From positions 1-55,448 of the forward strand of contig NZ_JASBRW010000013.1 in the NCBI RefSeq assembly GCF_030149235.1: DNA of 55,448 nucleotides, read 5' to 3'. Source of the DNA: Maricaulis sp. Its GTDB lineage: Bacteria; Pseudomonadota; Alphaproteobacteria; Caulobacterales; Maricaulaceae. The number at the start of each line of letters is the position of its first letter. Positions within the stretch are counted from its first letter, which is position 1. Both the position numbers and the translations under genes were made by a program. This document shows positions 36,219 to 44,505 of this stretch, piece by piece. The notes beneath the pieces are model-generated. The model was given only the letters and a program-made list of their open reading frames with translations, made no database searches and was not told the DNA's origin.

Positions 36219-37288
36219 ACCGTCTTATCGTCATCGAGGAAAGCATTGGCGAAACCCGGGCCGCCGTGGTCGAGAATGGCCGCATCGCCGAGCTGCATAT
36301 CGATCGCTGGAGTGAGGCGGGCTCGCGCGCTGTCGAGGGCGAGATCTATCGCGGCCGGGTCAAGCGTGTCGAACCGTCCCTGAATGCCGCCTTTGTCGAT
36401 ATCGGTATTGGCGAGGACGCGTTTCTGCCCTTCGGCAAGGCCGGCCGTCCCAAGGGTTTTCATGAAGGCCTGGCCATTGGCGTGCGCGTCTCCCGTGAGG
36501 CCTATGCCGAGAAGGGCGCCAATCTGGCCTTTGTTGAGGTCGACGAGGGTGAGGCGCCGGAATGTCTCGAGCCGGCACCGATCCTGGCCCAGCGCCTGGT
36601 GCGCGCCCATGGTGATGCCGAGGCGGTCTGGGCCGACGAGACCGAGTTTGATCTCGATGCCGCCTTTGATGAGGCGCTGGACAAGCGCGTGCCGATTCCC
36701 GGCGGTGGTTCCCTCTATATCGAGCAGACCCGCGCCATGACCGTCATCGATGTCGATGCCGATGGCCGCAAGGCGCCCGGCGGCGCACAGAAATTGTCCC
36801 AGCAGCTCAACCAGTCCGCTGCCAAGGAAGCCGCGCGGCAGATCCGCCTGCGCGGCCTGGGCGGGATTATCGCCATTGATTTCGTGCATATGCGCGCCCA
36901 GCCCGAGCGCAAGGGTGTGGAACAGACCCTGAGGGGCGCGTTCCGGCGTGACCGCGCCAAGGTCGACGTAGCCCCGCTGTCGCAATTCTGTGTTGGCGAA
37001 CTGGCGCGCCAGCGCCGTGGCCGCACGCTGGGGGAAATCCTGCTCGATGAGACCGGTAGGCGCTCGGTCGAAACCTGCGCCATTGATGCCCTGCGCCGTC
37101 TCGAGCGTGAGGCCAGCCATGATCGCGGCAAGCGTCAGGTGCTGGAAGTCTCCCCGGAGGTCTTCACCTGGCTCGAGGCCGATACGATCGGCTGGCGCGA
37201 GGCCCTGACCGAGCGCATCGGACCGCGCTTCGAGCTCGCCGAACGCGAGGGCTTTGCCCGTGACCGCTATGCCGTTAAACGCGCCTAG
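36215..37288 (+). CDS. Short ribonuclease E/G-like protein
   Basis: 357 residues. The N-terminal S1-like domain (VEGEIYRGRVKRVEPSLNAAFVDIG) and the catalytic core with two Asp-containing strands (MTVIDVDADG and GIIAIDFVHM) belong to RNase E/G. RNase G of E. coli is 489 residues; here the zinc-link region (CPxCxG) and the small domain are missing, and CAIDALRRLE follows instead. Such short forms occur between maf and yacG in alphaproteobacteria. It may process RNA with altered oligomer state. It is coupled to maf by ATGA. Confidence 0.88.
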   Translation: MNRLIVIEESIGETRAAVVENGRIAELHIDRWSEAGSRAVEGEIYRGRVKRVEPSLNAAFVDIGIGEDAFLPFGKAGRPKGFHEGLAIGVRVSREAYAEKGANLAFVEVDEGEAPECLEPAPILAQRLVRAHGDAEAVWADETEFDLDAAFDEALDKRVPIPGGGSLYIEQTRAMTVIDVDADGRKAPGGAQKLSQQLNQSAAKEAARQIRLRGLGGIIAIDFVHMRAQPERKGVEQTLRGAFRRDRAKVDVAPLSQFCVGELARQRRGRTLGEILLDETGRRSVETCAIDALRRLEREASHDRGKRQVLEVSPEVFTWLEADTIGWREALTERIGPRFELAEREGFARDRYAVKRA

Positions 37289-37297
37289 GAGTTAGAC

Positions 37298-37477
37298 ATG
37301 GCCAAGTTCAAATGTCCGATCTGCCGTGCTCCCGCGGATGACAACTTCAAACCCTTCTGTTCCAAGCGCTGCGCCGATCTCGATCTGGGCAAATGGATGA
37401 GCGATAGCTATACCATTCCTGGCGAACCGGCCGATCAGGCCGACGACAATCCCTACGACAAGCGAAACGAGGAATAG
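37298..37477 (+). CDS. yacG: Zinc-binding DNA gyrase inhibitor YacG
   Basis: 59 residues. Four Cys form the zinc site (C6-PI-C9, then C21-SKR-C25 in FCSKRCADLDLGKW), followed by the IPGEP segment and an acidic tail. YacG binds GyrB and blocks gyrase in E. coli. The spacing between the Cys pairs is 11 residues, shorter than the 15 of the E. coli protein. It is the last gene of the cluster, nine bases after the RNase G-like gene. Confidence 0.92.
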   Translation: MAKFKCPICRAPADDNFKPFCSKRCADLDLGKWMSDSYTIPGEPADQADDNPYDKRNEE

Positions 37478-37588
37478 GGGTTAACTGCAAAAGCTTATCG
37501 CTTGTGCTGTGCAAGCCGTGGACACGGCGAGATCATCGCCGTATAAACCGCGCTCTCCGATGGCGACCCTGGTCGCAGCCGGACCAGT

Positions 37589-37664
37589 GCCTGGGTAGCT
37601 CAGTTGGTAGAGCAGCGGATTGAAAATCCGCGTGTCGGTGGTTCGAATCCGCCCCTAGGCACCA
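37589..37664 (+). tRNA. tRNA-Phe (anticodon GAA)
   Basis: 76-nt cloverleaf: acceptor GCCTGGG with CCTAGGC, anticodon arm GCGGA-TTGAAAA-TCCGC, T arm GGTGG-TTCGAAT-CCGCC and encoded CCA. It follows the yacG gene as in related genomes. Confidence 0.96.
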
Positions 37665-37889
37665 TTCCTTCCTTGCTTTCTTTGATGCTGGCTTTGAGCC
37701 GAACGCCCCGGACCCGTGCCGTTCGTTCACGCGTGTTGTTTTCCCCGACGCCATGTCGGGGGCTGGCGTTATCCCGGGGTGGATGACTCTGGGCGCTGAC
37801 GGTTCCTGGAGTCATTGACGTCTTCGTTGCAACGAGGCCCCGGAATGATTTCGGGGGGAAATATAGCGGGATATCAACACCTAAAACCT

Positions 37890-37964
37890 TCATCCCGGAC
37901 TCGATCCGGTACCCCGATGGCGTCGAGCGTGACCTCTCTAGGTCCCGGATCGAGCCCGGAATGA
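37890..37964. repeat. Palindromic intergenic repeat (REP-like)
   Basis: TCATCCCGGACTCGATCCGG at the left end is the inverse of CCCGGATCGAGCCCGGAATGA at 37944-37964, apart from a few mismatches, with about 34 bases between. Elements of this form (TCATTCCGG...CCGGAATGA) are scattered in intergenic DNA of many alphaproteobacteria. It lies in the 400-base gap 37665-38064, which otherwise has only small hairpins (for example CCCCGAC-GCCAT-GTCGGGG at 37743-37761) and no gene. Confidence 0.7.
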
Positions 37965-38011
37965 GGGGGAGTTGAGTTTTAAGCAGTGGGACTTGTCTAC
38001 GCCCGCTCCGA

Positions 38012-38052
38012 CCCGGCGCCTTGGCGCCGGGCCACCTCTACCCGGCGAGAGG
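38012..38052. repeat. Double-hairpin repeat element
   Basis: CCCGGCGCC-TT-GGCGCCGGG (38012-38031) is followed by CCTCT-ACCCGGCG-AGAGG (38035-38052). The second part resembles the hairpin repeats common in alphaproteobacterial intergenic regions. It lies just past the 3' end of the subtilase gene and may stabilise or terminate its mRNA. Confidence 0.55.
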
Positions 38053-38064
38053 GCGGCGTACTCG

Positions 38065-39975
38065 CTACTCTACCATGCCGGCCAGCGTGGCGGCGTGGGA
38101 TATCACCGGCAGGGCCAGATCGCCCTCTGCGGTGGCGTTGGCGAGGATCATCTCGCGCACCTCGGCGACGCTGAGCTGCGGGTCCAGAGCCCAGATCATG
38201 GCGGCAAGATTGCTCACTTGCGGCGCCGACATCGATGTGCCGGACAGGGGCAGAACCAGGCCGCCAGGCACGCGGCTCGGGATGCTCTGGCCGTTGGCAT
38301 AGACGTCGATGGAGCCGCCATAGCTGGTGAAGTGTGTGTCCTGCAGGGCCTGATCCACGGCACCCACTGTGATCAAGTTGGGCAGGTTGATCCCGGCCGG
38401 CATGGAGCGGACGAATTCGACATCCTCGTTTTCATTGCCGGCACCGGCGATAAAGAGCATGTGCGGCTTGGCCGCGAACGCCTCGCGCAGGGCATTATTC
38501 ATCGAGTCAAAGATCGCAATGGCGCGTTCGCGGCGGCGCTCGGTGTCCGGCTCGACCGAGGACAGCGTGCTCTCGATCTGTGGTGTGGTGATGCGCCAGC
38601 TCATATTGACCACGCGGGCACCGGCAGCGTCGAGATAATCGACGGAAGCGTGGACATAATCGGCAAAGCGTTCGGCGAATGCCTCGTCAAAGGGCGTCGG
38701 CACGGTGCCGATGGCCTGGTCGAAGCGGACGGGAAGCAGGCGAATGGCCGGATTGCCGCGCTGGGCAATATCCGCAGTTGCGGTGCCGTGAAGGTAAAGG
38801 CCCATGCGCTGCATGCGCAGCTGGAAGTCCTGTAACTCGTCGCCATCAAGGCCGGCCATGGTGGACCGGTAGAGGGTTGCGTCTTGCGTTTCGCGTCCCA
38901 GCTGCATGTCCAGGGCGCCTTTCACCAGACGCAGGGACTCATCGAGGACCGGTGCATCGTCCTCAGACACCGGCCGCAGCACGCCGGTCGACCGGGTCCA
39001 GCCGGGCGCGAAACCAATCCCGTTGACGTCATCGACAAACCCATTGCCGTCATCATCGCGGCCATTGATCCGCTCTTGTGGATTGACCCAGACGCGGTCC
39101 CCGAACAGGGCCACGTCAGTGCCGGTATCCCAGATGCCAACGGTGACAGGGGTCAGCTGGCCGCGATCAGACAGATCAACCAGACGCTCGCTCCACAGAT
39201 CTGGGATTTCCGGCTGCTCACCTTCCAGACGTTCGCCAAGGACCTCAGCAGTGATGGTGTTGAGCGGCAGGAATTCCACGAGCTGGCGATTGGCCAGCAG
39301 AACGGAAACCGTGCCGCGGCCAACAACAAGACCCTGGGCTTCGGCATTGGGGTCGAGGGCGCCTTCCAGTGCGCCGCGCAGCAGGACGGGCGAAATGATC
39401 TCGGCCGAGTTCTTGGCATTGCGCAGGGCGGCACCGGATACGGCGAGGTCCATGCGTGTCAGCTGGGCGCTCAATGTGTCGCGGAAGGCGGCCTGGAAAC
39501 GTGGATCCTGTGCGTCTCCAGTTCCAGTTTCGATCGCGGCCCGGGCATAGGCGGCCTCAAGATAGCCGACAGCGGCCTGTTCTGCCGGGCTGTCTTCCAG
39601 CGCCTGCAGGTCACCAATCGTCGAAAGCACGCGGTTCCAGTCGGCTTCGGCAAATGCGACGCGGAGCAGATGCCCCAGCAGGGTGCGGCGAGTTGCGACA
39701 TCATGGATCTGATAGCCGTCCAGAATTCCAGTGACGTCGGCATCGAGCTGTTCACGCAGGGGAATGAGTGCGTCCGGGTCGTCCATGATCAGGACGCTGG
39801 GCAGGGCGGGCAAACGGTATTCACTGCGCGGTATATCGGCTTGGCTCTGGATCTGCGGCCGGTTGTCCGGATTATCGGCCAGGCTCGCAACCGGGGTCAG
39901 GCTGGTCAGCATGACTGCAGCGCTGACCAGGAGCGTCTTGCGAATACGGTTGAGGGCAGGTGACGGGTTGTGCAT
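38065..39975 (-). CDS. Exported S8 family serine peptidase (subtilase)
   Basis: 636 residues. A signal peptide (LLVSAAVMLTSLTPVASLA) is followed by an N-terminal region of about 240 residues of helical character and unknown role, then the subtilase domain: Asp in VGIWDTGTDV, His in LHGTATADIA and Ser in SGTSMSAPQVSNLAA. Between Asp and His is an EF-hand-like loop NGRDDDGNGFVDDVNG that probably binds calcium, and an unusually long insert (about 120 residues). It should act in the periplasm or outside the cell. It is divergent from a two-component system whose promoter region it shares. Confidence 0.9.
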   Translation of the reverse strand: MHNPSPALNRIRKTLLVSAAVMLTSLTPVASLADNPDNRPQIQSQADIPRSEYRLPALPSVLIMDDPDALIPLREQLDADVTGILDGYQIHDVATRRTLLGHLLRVAFAEADWNRVLSTIGDLQALEDSPAEQAAVGYLEAAYARAAIETGTGDAQDPRFQAAFRDTLSAQLTRMDLAVSGAALRNAKNSAEIISPVLLRGALEGALDPNAEAQGLVVGRGTVSVLLANRQLVEFLPLNTITAEVLGERLEGEQPEIPDLWSERLVDLSDRGQLTPVTVGIWDTGTDVALFGDRVWVNPQERINGRDDDGNGFVDDVNGIGFAPGWTRSTGVLRPVSEDDAPVLDESLRLVKGALDMQLGRETQDATLYRSTMAGLDGDELQDFQLRMQRMGLYLHGTATADIAQRGNPAIRLLPVRFDQAIGTVPTPFDEAFAERFADYVHASVDYLDAAGARVVNMSWRITTPQIESTLSSVEPDTERRRERAIAIFDSMNNALREAFAAKPHMLFIAGAGNENEDVEFVRSMPAGINLPNLITVGAVDQALQDTHFTSYGGSIDVYANGQSIPSRVPGGLVLPLSGTSMSAPQVSNLAAMIWALDPQLSVAEVREMILANATAEGDLALPVISHAATLAGMVE

Positions 39976-40033
39976 AGCGATCTCCTCTTGGCTTGAGTGC
40001 TGAGGCTGACGCTAGGGGGCGGAGTTACCTGCG

Positions 40034-40073
40034 ATATGTCCCGATTGTATGGTTTTGAAAAACTCGGACATAT
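40034..40073. promoter_or_regulatory. Inverted repeat between subtilase and response regulator genes
   Basis: ATATGTCC (40034-40041) and GGACATAT (40066-40073) are perfect inverted copies, 32 bases apart centre to centre, about three helical turns. They lie 60 bases upstream of the subtilase start and 32 bases upstream of the regulator start. This could be a binding site for the adjacent OmpR-type regulator, controlling both genes. The role is inferred. Confidence 0.45.
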
Positions 40074-40104
40074 TCGGGATACAAAAGTCTGCGAAAGAGC
40101 GGAA

Positions 40105-40800
40105 ATGACTGAAACGGCCAACATTCTTATCGTCGATGATGACGCCAGTATCCGCGATGCAGTGAGCGAATATCTCGGCCATCATGGCTTCGCCACGACC
40201 AGTGCCGACAGCGCTGCGCAGATGGATGAGCTCATGCAGGGCGGGCATTACGACCTGTTGGTGCTCGATATCATGATGCCTGGCGAAGATGGCCTTTCGG
40301 TCTGCCGCCGCCTGGGCGAGGACGGTCCGCCGATCCTTGTTCTGAGCGCTCTTGGTGAGACCACAGACCGTATTGTTGGCCTCGAGATCGGGGCATCGGA
40401 TTATCTTTCCAAACCCTTTGAACCCCGGGAGTTGCTGGCGCGGGTAAGGGCGCTATTGCGCCGTCGCAAGGACAGCGCGCCAGAGGCCGGACGGGTTTAC
40501 CGGTTCGACCGCTGGAGGCTGGATTATGAAAAGCGCCTCCTGATTGACCCTGACGGAGGGGAAGTGGGGCTGACGGCCGGTGATGTGTCGATCCTGACGG
40601 CCTTTCTTGAACGGCCCGGACGCATTCTCACCCGCAATCAATTGCTCGACCTGGCACGGGGGCGTGATGCCGAGGCCTTTGACCGGGCCATTGATCTGGC
40701 GGTGAGCCGGATCCGCGGCAAGCTCAATCCGGATGGCGATCGACTGATCGCCACCGTGCGCGGCGAAGGCTACCGGTTCACGGCGACGGTGCAGTCATGA
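40105..40800 (+). CDS. OmpR-family response regulator
   Basis: 231 residues. The receiver domain has the acidic pocket DDD (11-13), phosphoacceptor D55 in LLVLDIMMPG, the conserved Ser/Thr in VLSALGE and Lys in YLSKPF. The C-terminal winged helix (GLTAGDVSILTAFLERPGRI, ILTRNQLLDLARGRD, DRAIDLAVSRIRGKL, TVRGEGYRF) is of the OmpR/PhoB type. It would bind DNA when phosphorylated by the adjacent kinase, whose gene overlaps by ATGA. The start at 40105 is chosen because it begins at the receiver domain. Confidence 0.95.
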   Translation: MTETANILIVDDDASIRDAVSEYLGHHGFATTSADSAAQMDELMQGGHYDLLVLDIMMPGEDGLSVCRRLGEDGPPILVLSALGETTDRIVGLEIGASDYLSKPFEPRELLARVRALLRRRKDSAPEAGRVYRFDRWRLDYEKRLLIDPDGGEVGLTAGDVSILTAFLERPGRILTRNQLLDLARGRDAEAFDRAIDLAVSRIRGKLNPDGDRLIATVRGEGYRFTATVQS

Positions 40801-42164
40801 TCAAGCGTCCGGTTTCCGCCTTTGTGCAGGCGATCCTGCTGATTGGCCTTACGGCACTGGTCGTGCAGGTCGCCAATATCCTCGCCTTGGCAACAACCCC
40901 CACGCCCAACCTGGCCCAGATGTCCTTGCGGCAGGCGGCCGCCATCCTCGCTGAACCTGATCTCGCCGAGGCGCTCGACATTCCGGTGGCTATTCAGTCA
41001 CAGCCACCTGCAGGTCGCCGCGATGAAACCCTGGAGGCGATCTGGGCGCAGCGTATTGATGTCGACGTCGCGCAGGTGCGGATCGTGTTCATCAGCGATA
41101 CCCGGGTTGAGCTGGTTCAGCACCGCAATGCTGACCACGACTTCTCGGTGCCGCTCACCTATGAGGGCTTGCCGCAAATCGACACCATTCCGGCTGAATC
41201 GATCATCACGCTGGAAAATACGCCCTTGCCCTACATGCTGGCGTCCTATCAGCGTCCTGAGGGAGATTGGCTCGTCATGGGTGAGCAGCCGTCCTTCTGG
41301 TCGGATTGGCGCTTGCGGCTGACCCTGATTTTTCTCACCACACTCGTGGTCCTGACGCCTCTGGCCTGGTTTGCAGCGAACCTGACCGCCAAACCCCTGC
41401 GCGAGCTGGCCGGGCAGGTGCAGGCGACGCAAAGCCGCGACCTGTCGCGCCGTGCCAGGGTACAAGGGACCACGGAAATTCTTGCGGTCGCCCAGGCCAT
41501 TGATGATTTGCGCGACCGGCTGGATGCGCAATTGGCAGACCGCGAGCGCATCGTTGCGGCAATGGCGCATGATCTGCGTACGCCATTGACGGGTCTGCGG
41601 CTGCGCGCGGAGCAGGCGCCTCCGGCGGCTCGCCAGCGCATGGTCGAGGACATCGAACGCATGGAAGCGATGATTGCGGATGTCATCGACTACAGCCACT
41701 CACGTCAGCCGCGCCAAGCCGAGCGGGTCGACATCGGTGAGCTGGCCCGCTCCTGTGTCGACGAGGCGGCCCTGTCCGGTGTGGCCCGCTTCGACGGTGA
41801 ATTGGCAGTGATGTGGGTGCAGGGCGATCCCATGAAACTGCGCCGGGCCATCGCCAATCTGATCAGCAATGCCCAGAAGTATGGCGGTGAAGCCCTCGTG
41901 TCGGTGCATGCGACCGGTGACCGCCTCAAGGTTCAGGTCGAGGATAACGGGCCGGGTATTCCTGAAGCCGATATCGACCGCTTGATGGAGCCCTTCCAGC
42001 GCGGCGAAGCGTCCCGCAACCGGTCAACCGGCGGGTCCGGTCTCGGGCTGACCGTGGCGCGCGATGTGGCACTCTATCACGGCGGTGCCCTGGTGCTGGC
42101 CAACCGCGCCGAAGGAGGACTGCGCGCCATTCTCGACCTGCCGCTGTACCGGACTGACGGATAG
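40797..42164 (+). CDS. Sensor histidine kinase (EnvZ-like architecture)
   Basis: 455 residues: membrane helix (about 8-30), a periplasmic sensor region of about 140 residues, a second membrane helix (about 173-195), a HAMP linker (LTAKPLRELAGQVQATQSRD), the H box AMAHDLRTPLTGLRLR (H258), then N box NLISNAQKYG, G1 box VEDNGPGIP and G2 box GGSGLGLTVAR. It should phosphorylate the regulator encoded upstream. The signal is not evident; the divergent subtilase suggests an envelope-stress or protein-substrate response. Confidence 0.95.
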   Translation: MIKRPVSAFVQAILLIGLTALVVQVANILALATTPTPNLAQMSLRQAAAILAEPDLAEALDIPVAIQSQPPAGRRDETLEAIWAQRIDVDVAQVRIVFISDTRVELVQHRNADHDFSVPLTYEGLPQIDTIPAESIITLENTPLPYMLASYQRPEGDWLVMGEQPSFWSDWRLRLTLIFLTTLVVLTPLAWFAANLTAKPLRELAGQVQATQSRDLSRRARVQGTTEILAVAQAIDDLRDRLDAQLADRERIVAAMAHDLRTPLTGLRLRAEQAPPAARQRMVEDIERMEAMIADVIDYSHSRQPRQAERVDIGELARSCVDEAALSGVARFDGELAVMWVQGDPMKLRRAIANLISNAQKYGGEALVSVHATGDRLKVQVEDNGPGIPEADIDRLMEPFQRGEASRNRSTGGSGLGLTVARDVALYHGGALVLANRAEGGLRAILDLPLYRTDG

Positions 42165-42213
42165 GTCGTGCAGGCAGGCATCGCTGCCCATGCAAGGCTT
42201 TCCAGTGCCCGGA

Positions 42214-42790
42214 TTACCCAGCAAAGTCGCTTGCTGGCTGGCGCCCCGTTAGCGGCAGAACCAAATACGAGACGTTTCCGCCTTGCCCGACCTCTTGCCA
42301 GCCCAGCGCCGACTGAAGTGCGCGCTTGGGGTGATCGGTGTCAACCACGCCAAAAAAGTAATCAAACCGGCTCATGCCCAACTGCATCGCATTGCGGAGG
42401 ATTTGACGGTAGGCGCCTTTGCCCTGCCAGGTCTTGCTGACGGCTGCGGAAAAACGGCCGCAATAACGGCCCTCCGGAAGGTCGCCCGCCATCATCAGAC
42501 GGTCGAGCGCATCCCGGGCCTTCACGCTATTGGAGTTCATGGAACTCGCATCGAGGATACCATAGCCCACCAGTTCAGAGCGGGTTTTGGCGGTGACAAC
42601 CGCCCCCCACCGCGATGAGCTCAAGCAGTTCTGCCCTCGAATAGGGCGTTCCATAAAACCCGCCGTCCACGGTGGGTGTGCTCGTGAACCAGATTCTATG
42701 TAAGGCCGCCAGGGCGTCTATGTCGCCGCCGACGCCCAGACCGCAGATGAGCGGCTCACGGCTTGTTTCAATTTTGTGCCCAGAATCCAT
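42214..42790 (-). pseudogene. Acetyltransferase-like gene split by a frameshift in a G tract
   Basis: The first part (from ATG 42790: LICGLGVGGDIDALAALHRI, TVDGGFYGTPYSRAELLELIAVGG) runs into a frame change at a run of six G on the minus strand (42603-42608 on the plus strand). The other frame continues with AVVTAKTRSELVGYGILDAS, RFSAAVSKTWQGKGAYRQILRN and FFGVVDTDHPKRALQSALGW to the stop at 42214. The WQGKGAYRQIL and FGVVDTDHPKRAL parts resemble the acetyl-CoA region and C-terminus of GNAT proteins. Removing one G restores a single frame of about 190 codons. It may be a true frameshift, a slippage-prone tract or a sequencing error. The family assignment is tentative. Confidence 0.65.
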
Positions 42791-42909
42791 CGAATATGTA
42801 TAATGAAATCAGATGGTACAAACCGCCAACTTCACATGCCGACGCAGGTCTTGCCAGCGGCCAGCGCAGCGCACAGGCCCTCGGTATCTGGGACAGGTTT
42901 TAAACCTAT

Positions 42910-44100
42910 CTAGCCTACCCGTTGTGCGCCTTCTGAGCGGACGCTTGCAAGGGTCGGATAGCCATTGACCGCCATCATCAGGTCGGCTTCTGCGAGGATG
43001 CATTTGAGCACGTGCGCGGCGCCTTCCGCGCCCCCGAGGGCCAAGCCATAGGTGTAGGGCCGGCCAACCCCAACCGCGCTGGCGCCCAGCGCGATCGCCT
43101 TGATCATGTCGGAGCCGGAGCGAATGCCGCTGTCGAACCAGACCGGCGTATCACCGGCGCCTTTCACCACGCCGGGCAGCATGTCGATGGCGCCGATCCC
43201 GCCATTGGCCTGGCGGCCACCATGATTGGAGCAGTAGATCGCGTCGATACCCATGTCGGCCGCCTTGCGGGCGTCCTCCTCATGGCAAATACCCTTCAGC
43301 ACGATGGGAAGCTTGGTGCTTTCGCGCAGCCAGGGAATATGCTCCCAGGTCAGCACTTCACCGAAGACGCCGGCCCAGGTCAGGATGGCGCTCTGCGGGT
43401 CATCCTCCGGCGGGGCCGCGAGCAGGCTGCGGAAGACCGGGTCGCAGAAATAATTCTCGAGTACGTGGCCGCGCAATTGCGGGAAGTTCGCGGTTTTCAG
43501 GTCGCGCGGCCGCCAACCGGTGACCCAGGTGTCGAGTGTGACGACAATCGCCTTGTAGCCGGCGTTTTCCGCCCGCGAGATCAGGCTCTGGGCCAGCTCG
43601 CGGTTTTTCGGGGTGTAGAGCTGGAAATAGGCGGGGACATCACCGCAATGCTTGATCACATGCTCGAGCGGATCATTGGCCAGGGTGGAGGCGACAAACG
43701 GTACGCCGGACAGCGCCGAGGCCTTGGCACAGGCAATATCGCCATGACCGTCCTGGGTGCAGATACCGTTGACGCCGATCGGGGCCATGAAGGCGGGGCT
43801 GGGCAGGGTGTCGCCGAACAGGTCGGTGGAGAGGTCACGCTGGGCACAATCGACCAGCATGCGCGGGACCATGCCCCAATGGGCGAAGGCCGAGGCATTG
43901 CGGTCCTGGGTCAGCTCATCGCCGCACCCGCCCTGGACATAGGACAGGATATGCGGGGGCAGGGCGGCCTGGGCGCGCGCGACGAGGTCCTTGAAGTCGA
44001 CCGGGTATTCCGGAACGACGCCCTGCAGGCCATTGAAATAGATTTCGTTCTGGAAGCCGCCATAATTCGGGCTTGGCGGTTGTTCGGTGTCTTTTGCCAT
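42910..44100 (-). CDS. FMN-dependent alpha-hydroxy acid oxidase (lactate 2-monooxygenase-like)
   Basis: 396 residues of TIM-barrel fold. FMN-binding and active-site motifs are visible: SYVQGGCGDE, FMAPIGVNGI, FQLYTPKNRE, the substrate-stabilising Lys in PIVLKGI, the catalytic His in SNHGGRQANGG and the C-terminal FDSGIRSGSDMIKAIALGA. The long N-terminal part and the insert around FPQLRGHVLENYFCDPV match lactate 2-monooxygenase and related oxidases rather than LldD. It oxidises an L-2-hydroxy acid such as lactate. It is a single gene. Confidence 0.92.
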   Translation of the reverse strand: MAKDTEQPPSPNYGGFQNEIYFNGLQGVVPEYPVDFKDLVARAQAALPPHILSYVQGGCGDELTQDRNASAFAHWGMVPRMLVDCAQRDLSTDLFGDTLPSPAFMAPIGVNGICTQDGHGDIACAKASALSGVPFVASTLANDPLEHVIKHCGDVPAYFQLYTPKNRELAQSLISRAENAGYKAIVVTLDTWVTGWRPRDLKTANFPQLRGHVLENYFCDPVFRSLLAAPPEDDPQSAILTWAGVFGEVLTWEHIPWLRESTKLPIVLKGICHEEDARKAADMGIDAIYCSNHGGRQANGGIGAIDMLPGVVKGAGDTPVWFDSGIRSGSDMIKAIALGASAVGVGRPYTYGLALGGAEGAAHVLKCILAEADLMMAVNGYPTLASVRSEGAQRVG

Positions 44101-44505
44101 CTAGGTCTCCCCTGCGCGTTTTCGCGTCTGTCTGCCGGGACGTTAGGCAAACTCGGGCGTTGAGGAAAGCGCTCGCGCCGGTCTCGCCCTCAGCTGGCGA
44201 CACCCCGCAGGTTAGGCGGCCAATGGAGGAAGGCGTCTGATGCCGAGTAAGCTCCTGCCACCCCAACACCTAGCGGACCGAGACCTTTCGGACTGGCCTT
44301 TTCTGCGGCAGCAGGGGGCCCGCTTGTGTCGGGGGGCGCCGTCACCCGATAGCTTAGGCAACCTAATCACAGGCATTATCCCTACGAAGGGAGAGGTTAT
44401 AAAAAATCGAACCCTGCTCTCATTCACGATTTGATCGATGAAGCTGTCGAAGGGCGTTGAAATGCAAGCCGTTTGAGACATATCCGGGCGCAAAGGAGTT
44501 TTTAC
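44101..44505. other. Intergenic region upstream of the RND operon
   Basis: A 405-base gap between divergent genes. It is AT-richer towards the pump genes. A perfect inverted repeat TTAGG-CAA-CCTAA (44354-44366) lies about 150 bases before the adaptor gene and could be an operator. No regulator gene is seen here; a minus-strand frame (44212-44658) has no family features and I do not count it as a gene. The rest holds nothing I can identify. Confidence 0.4.
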
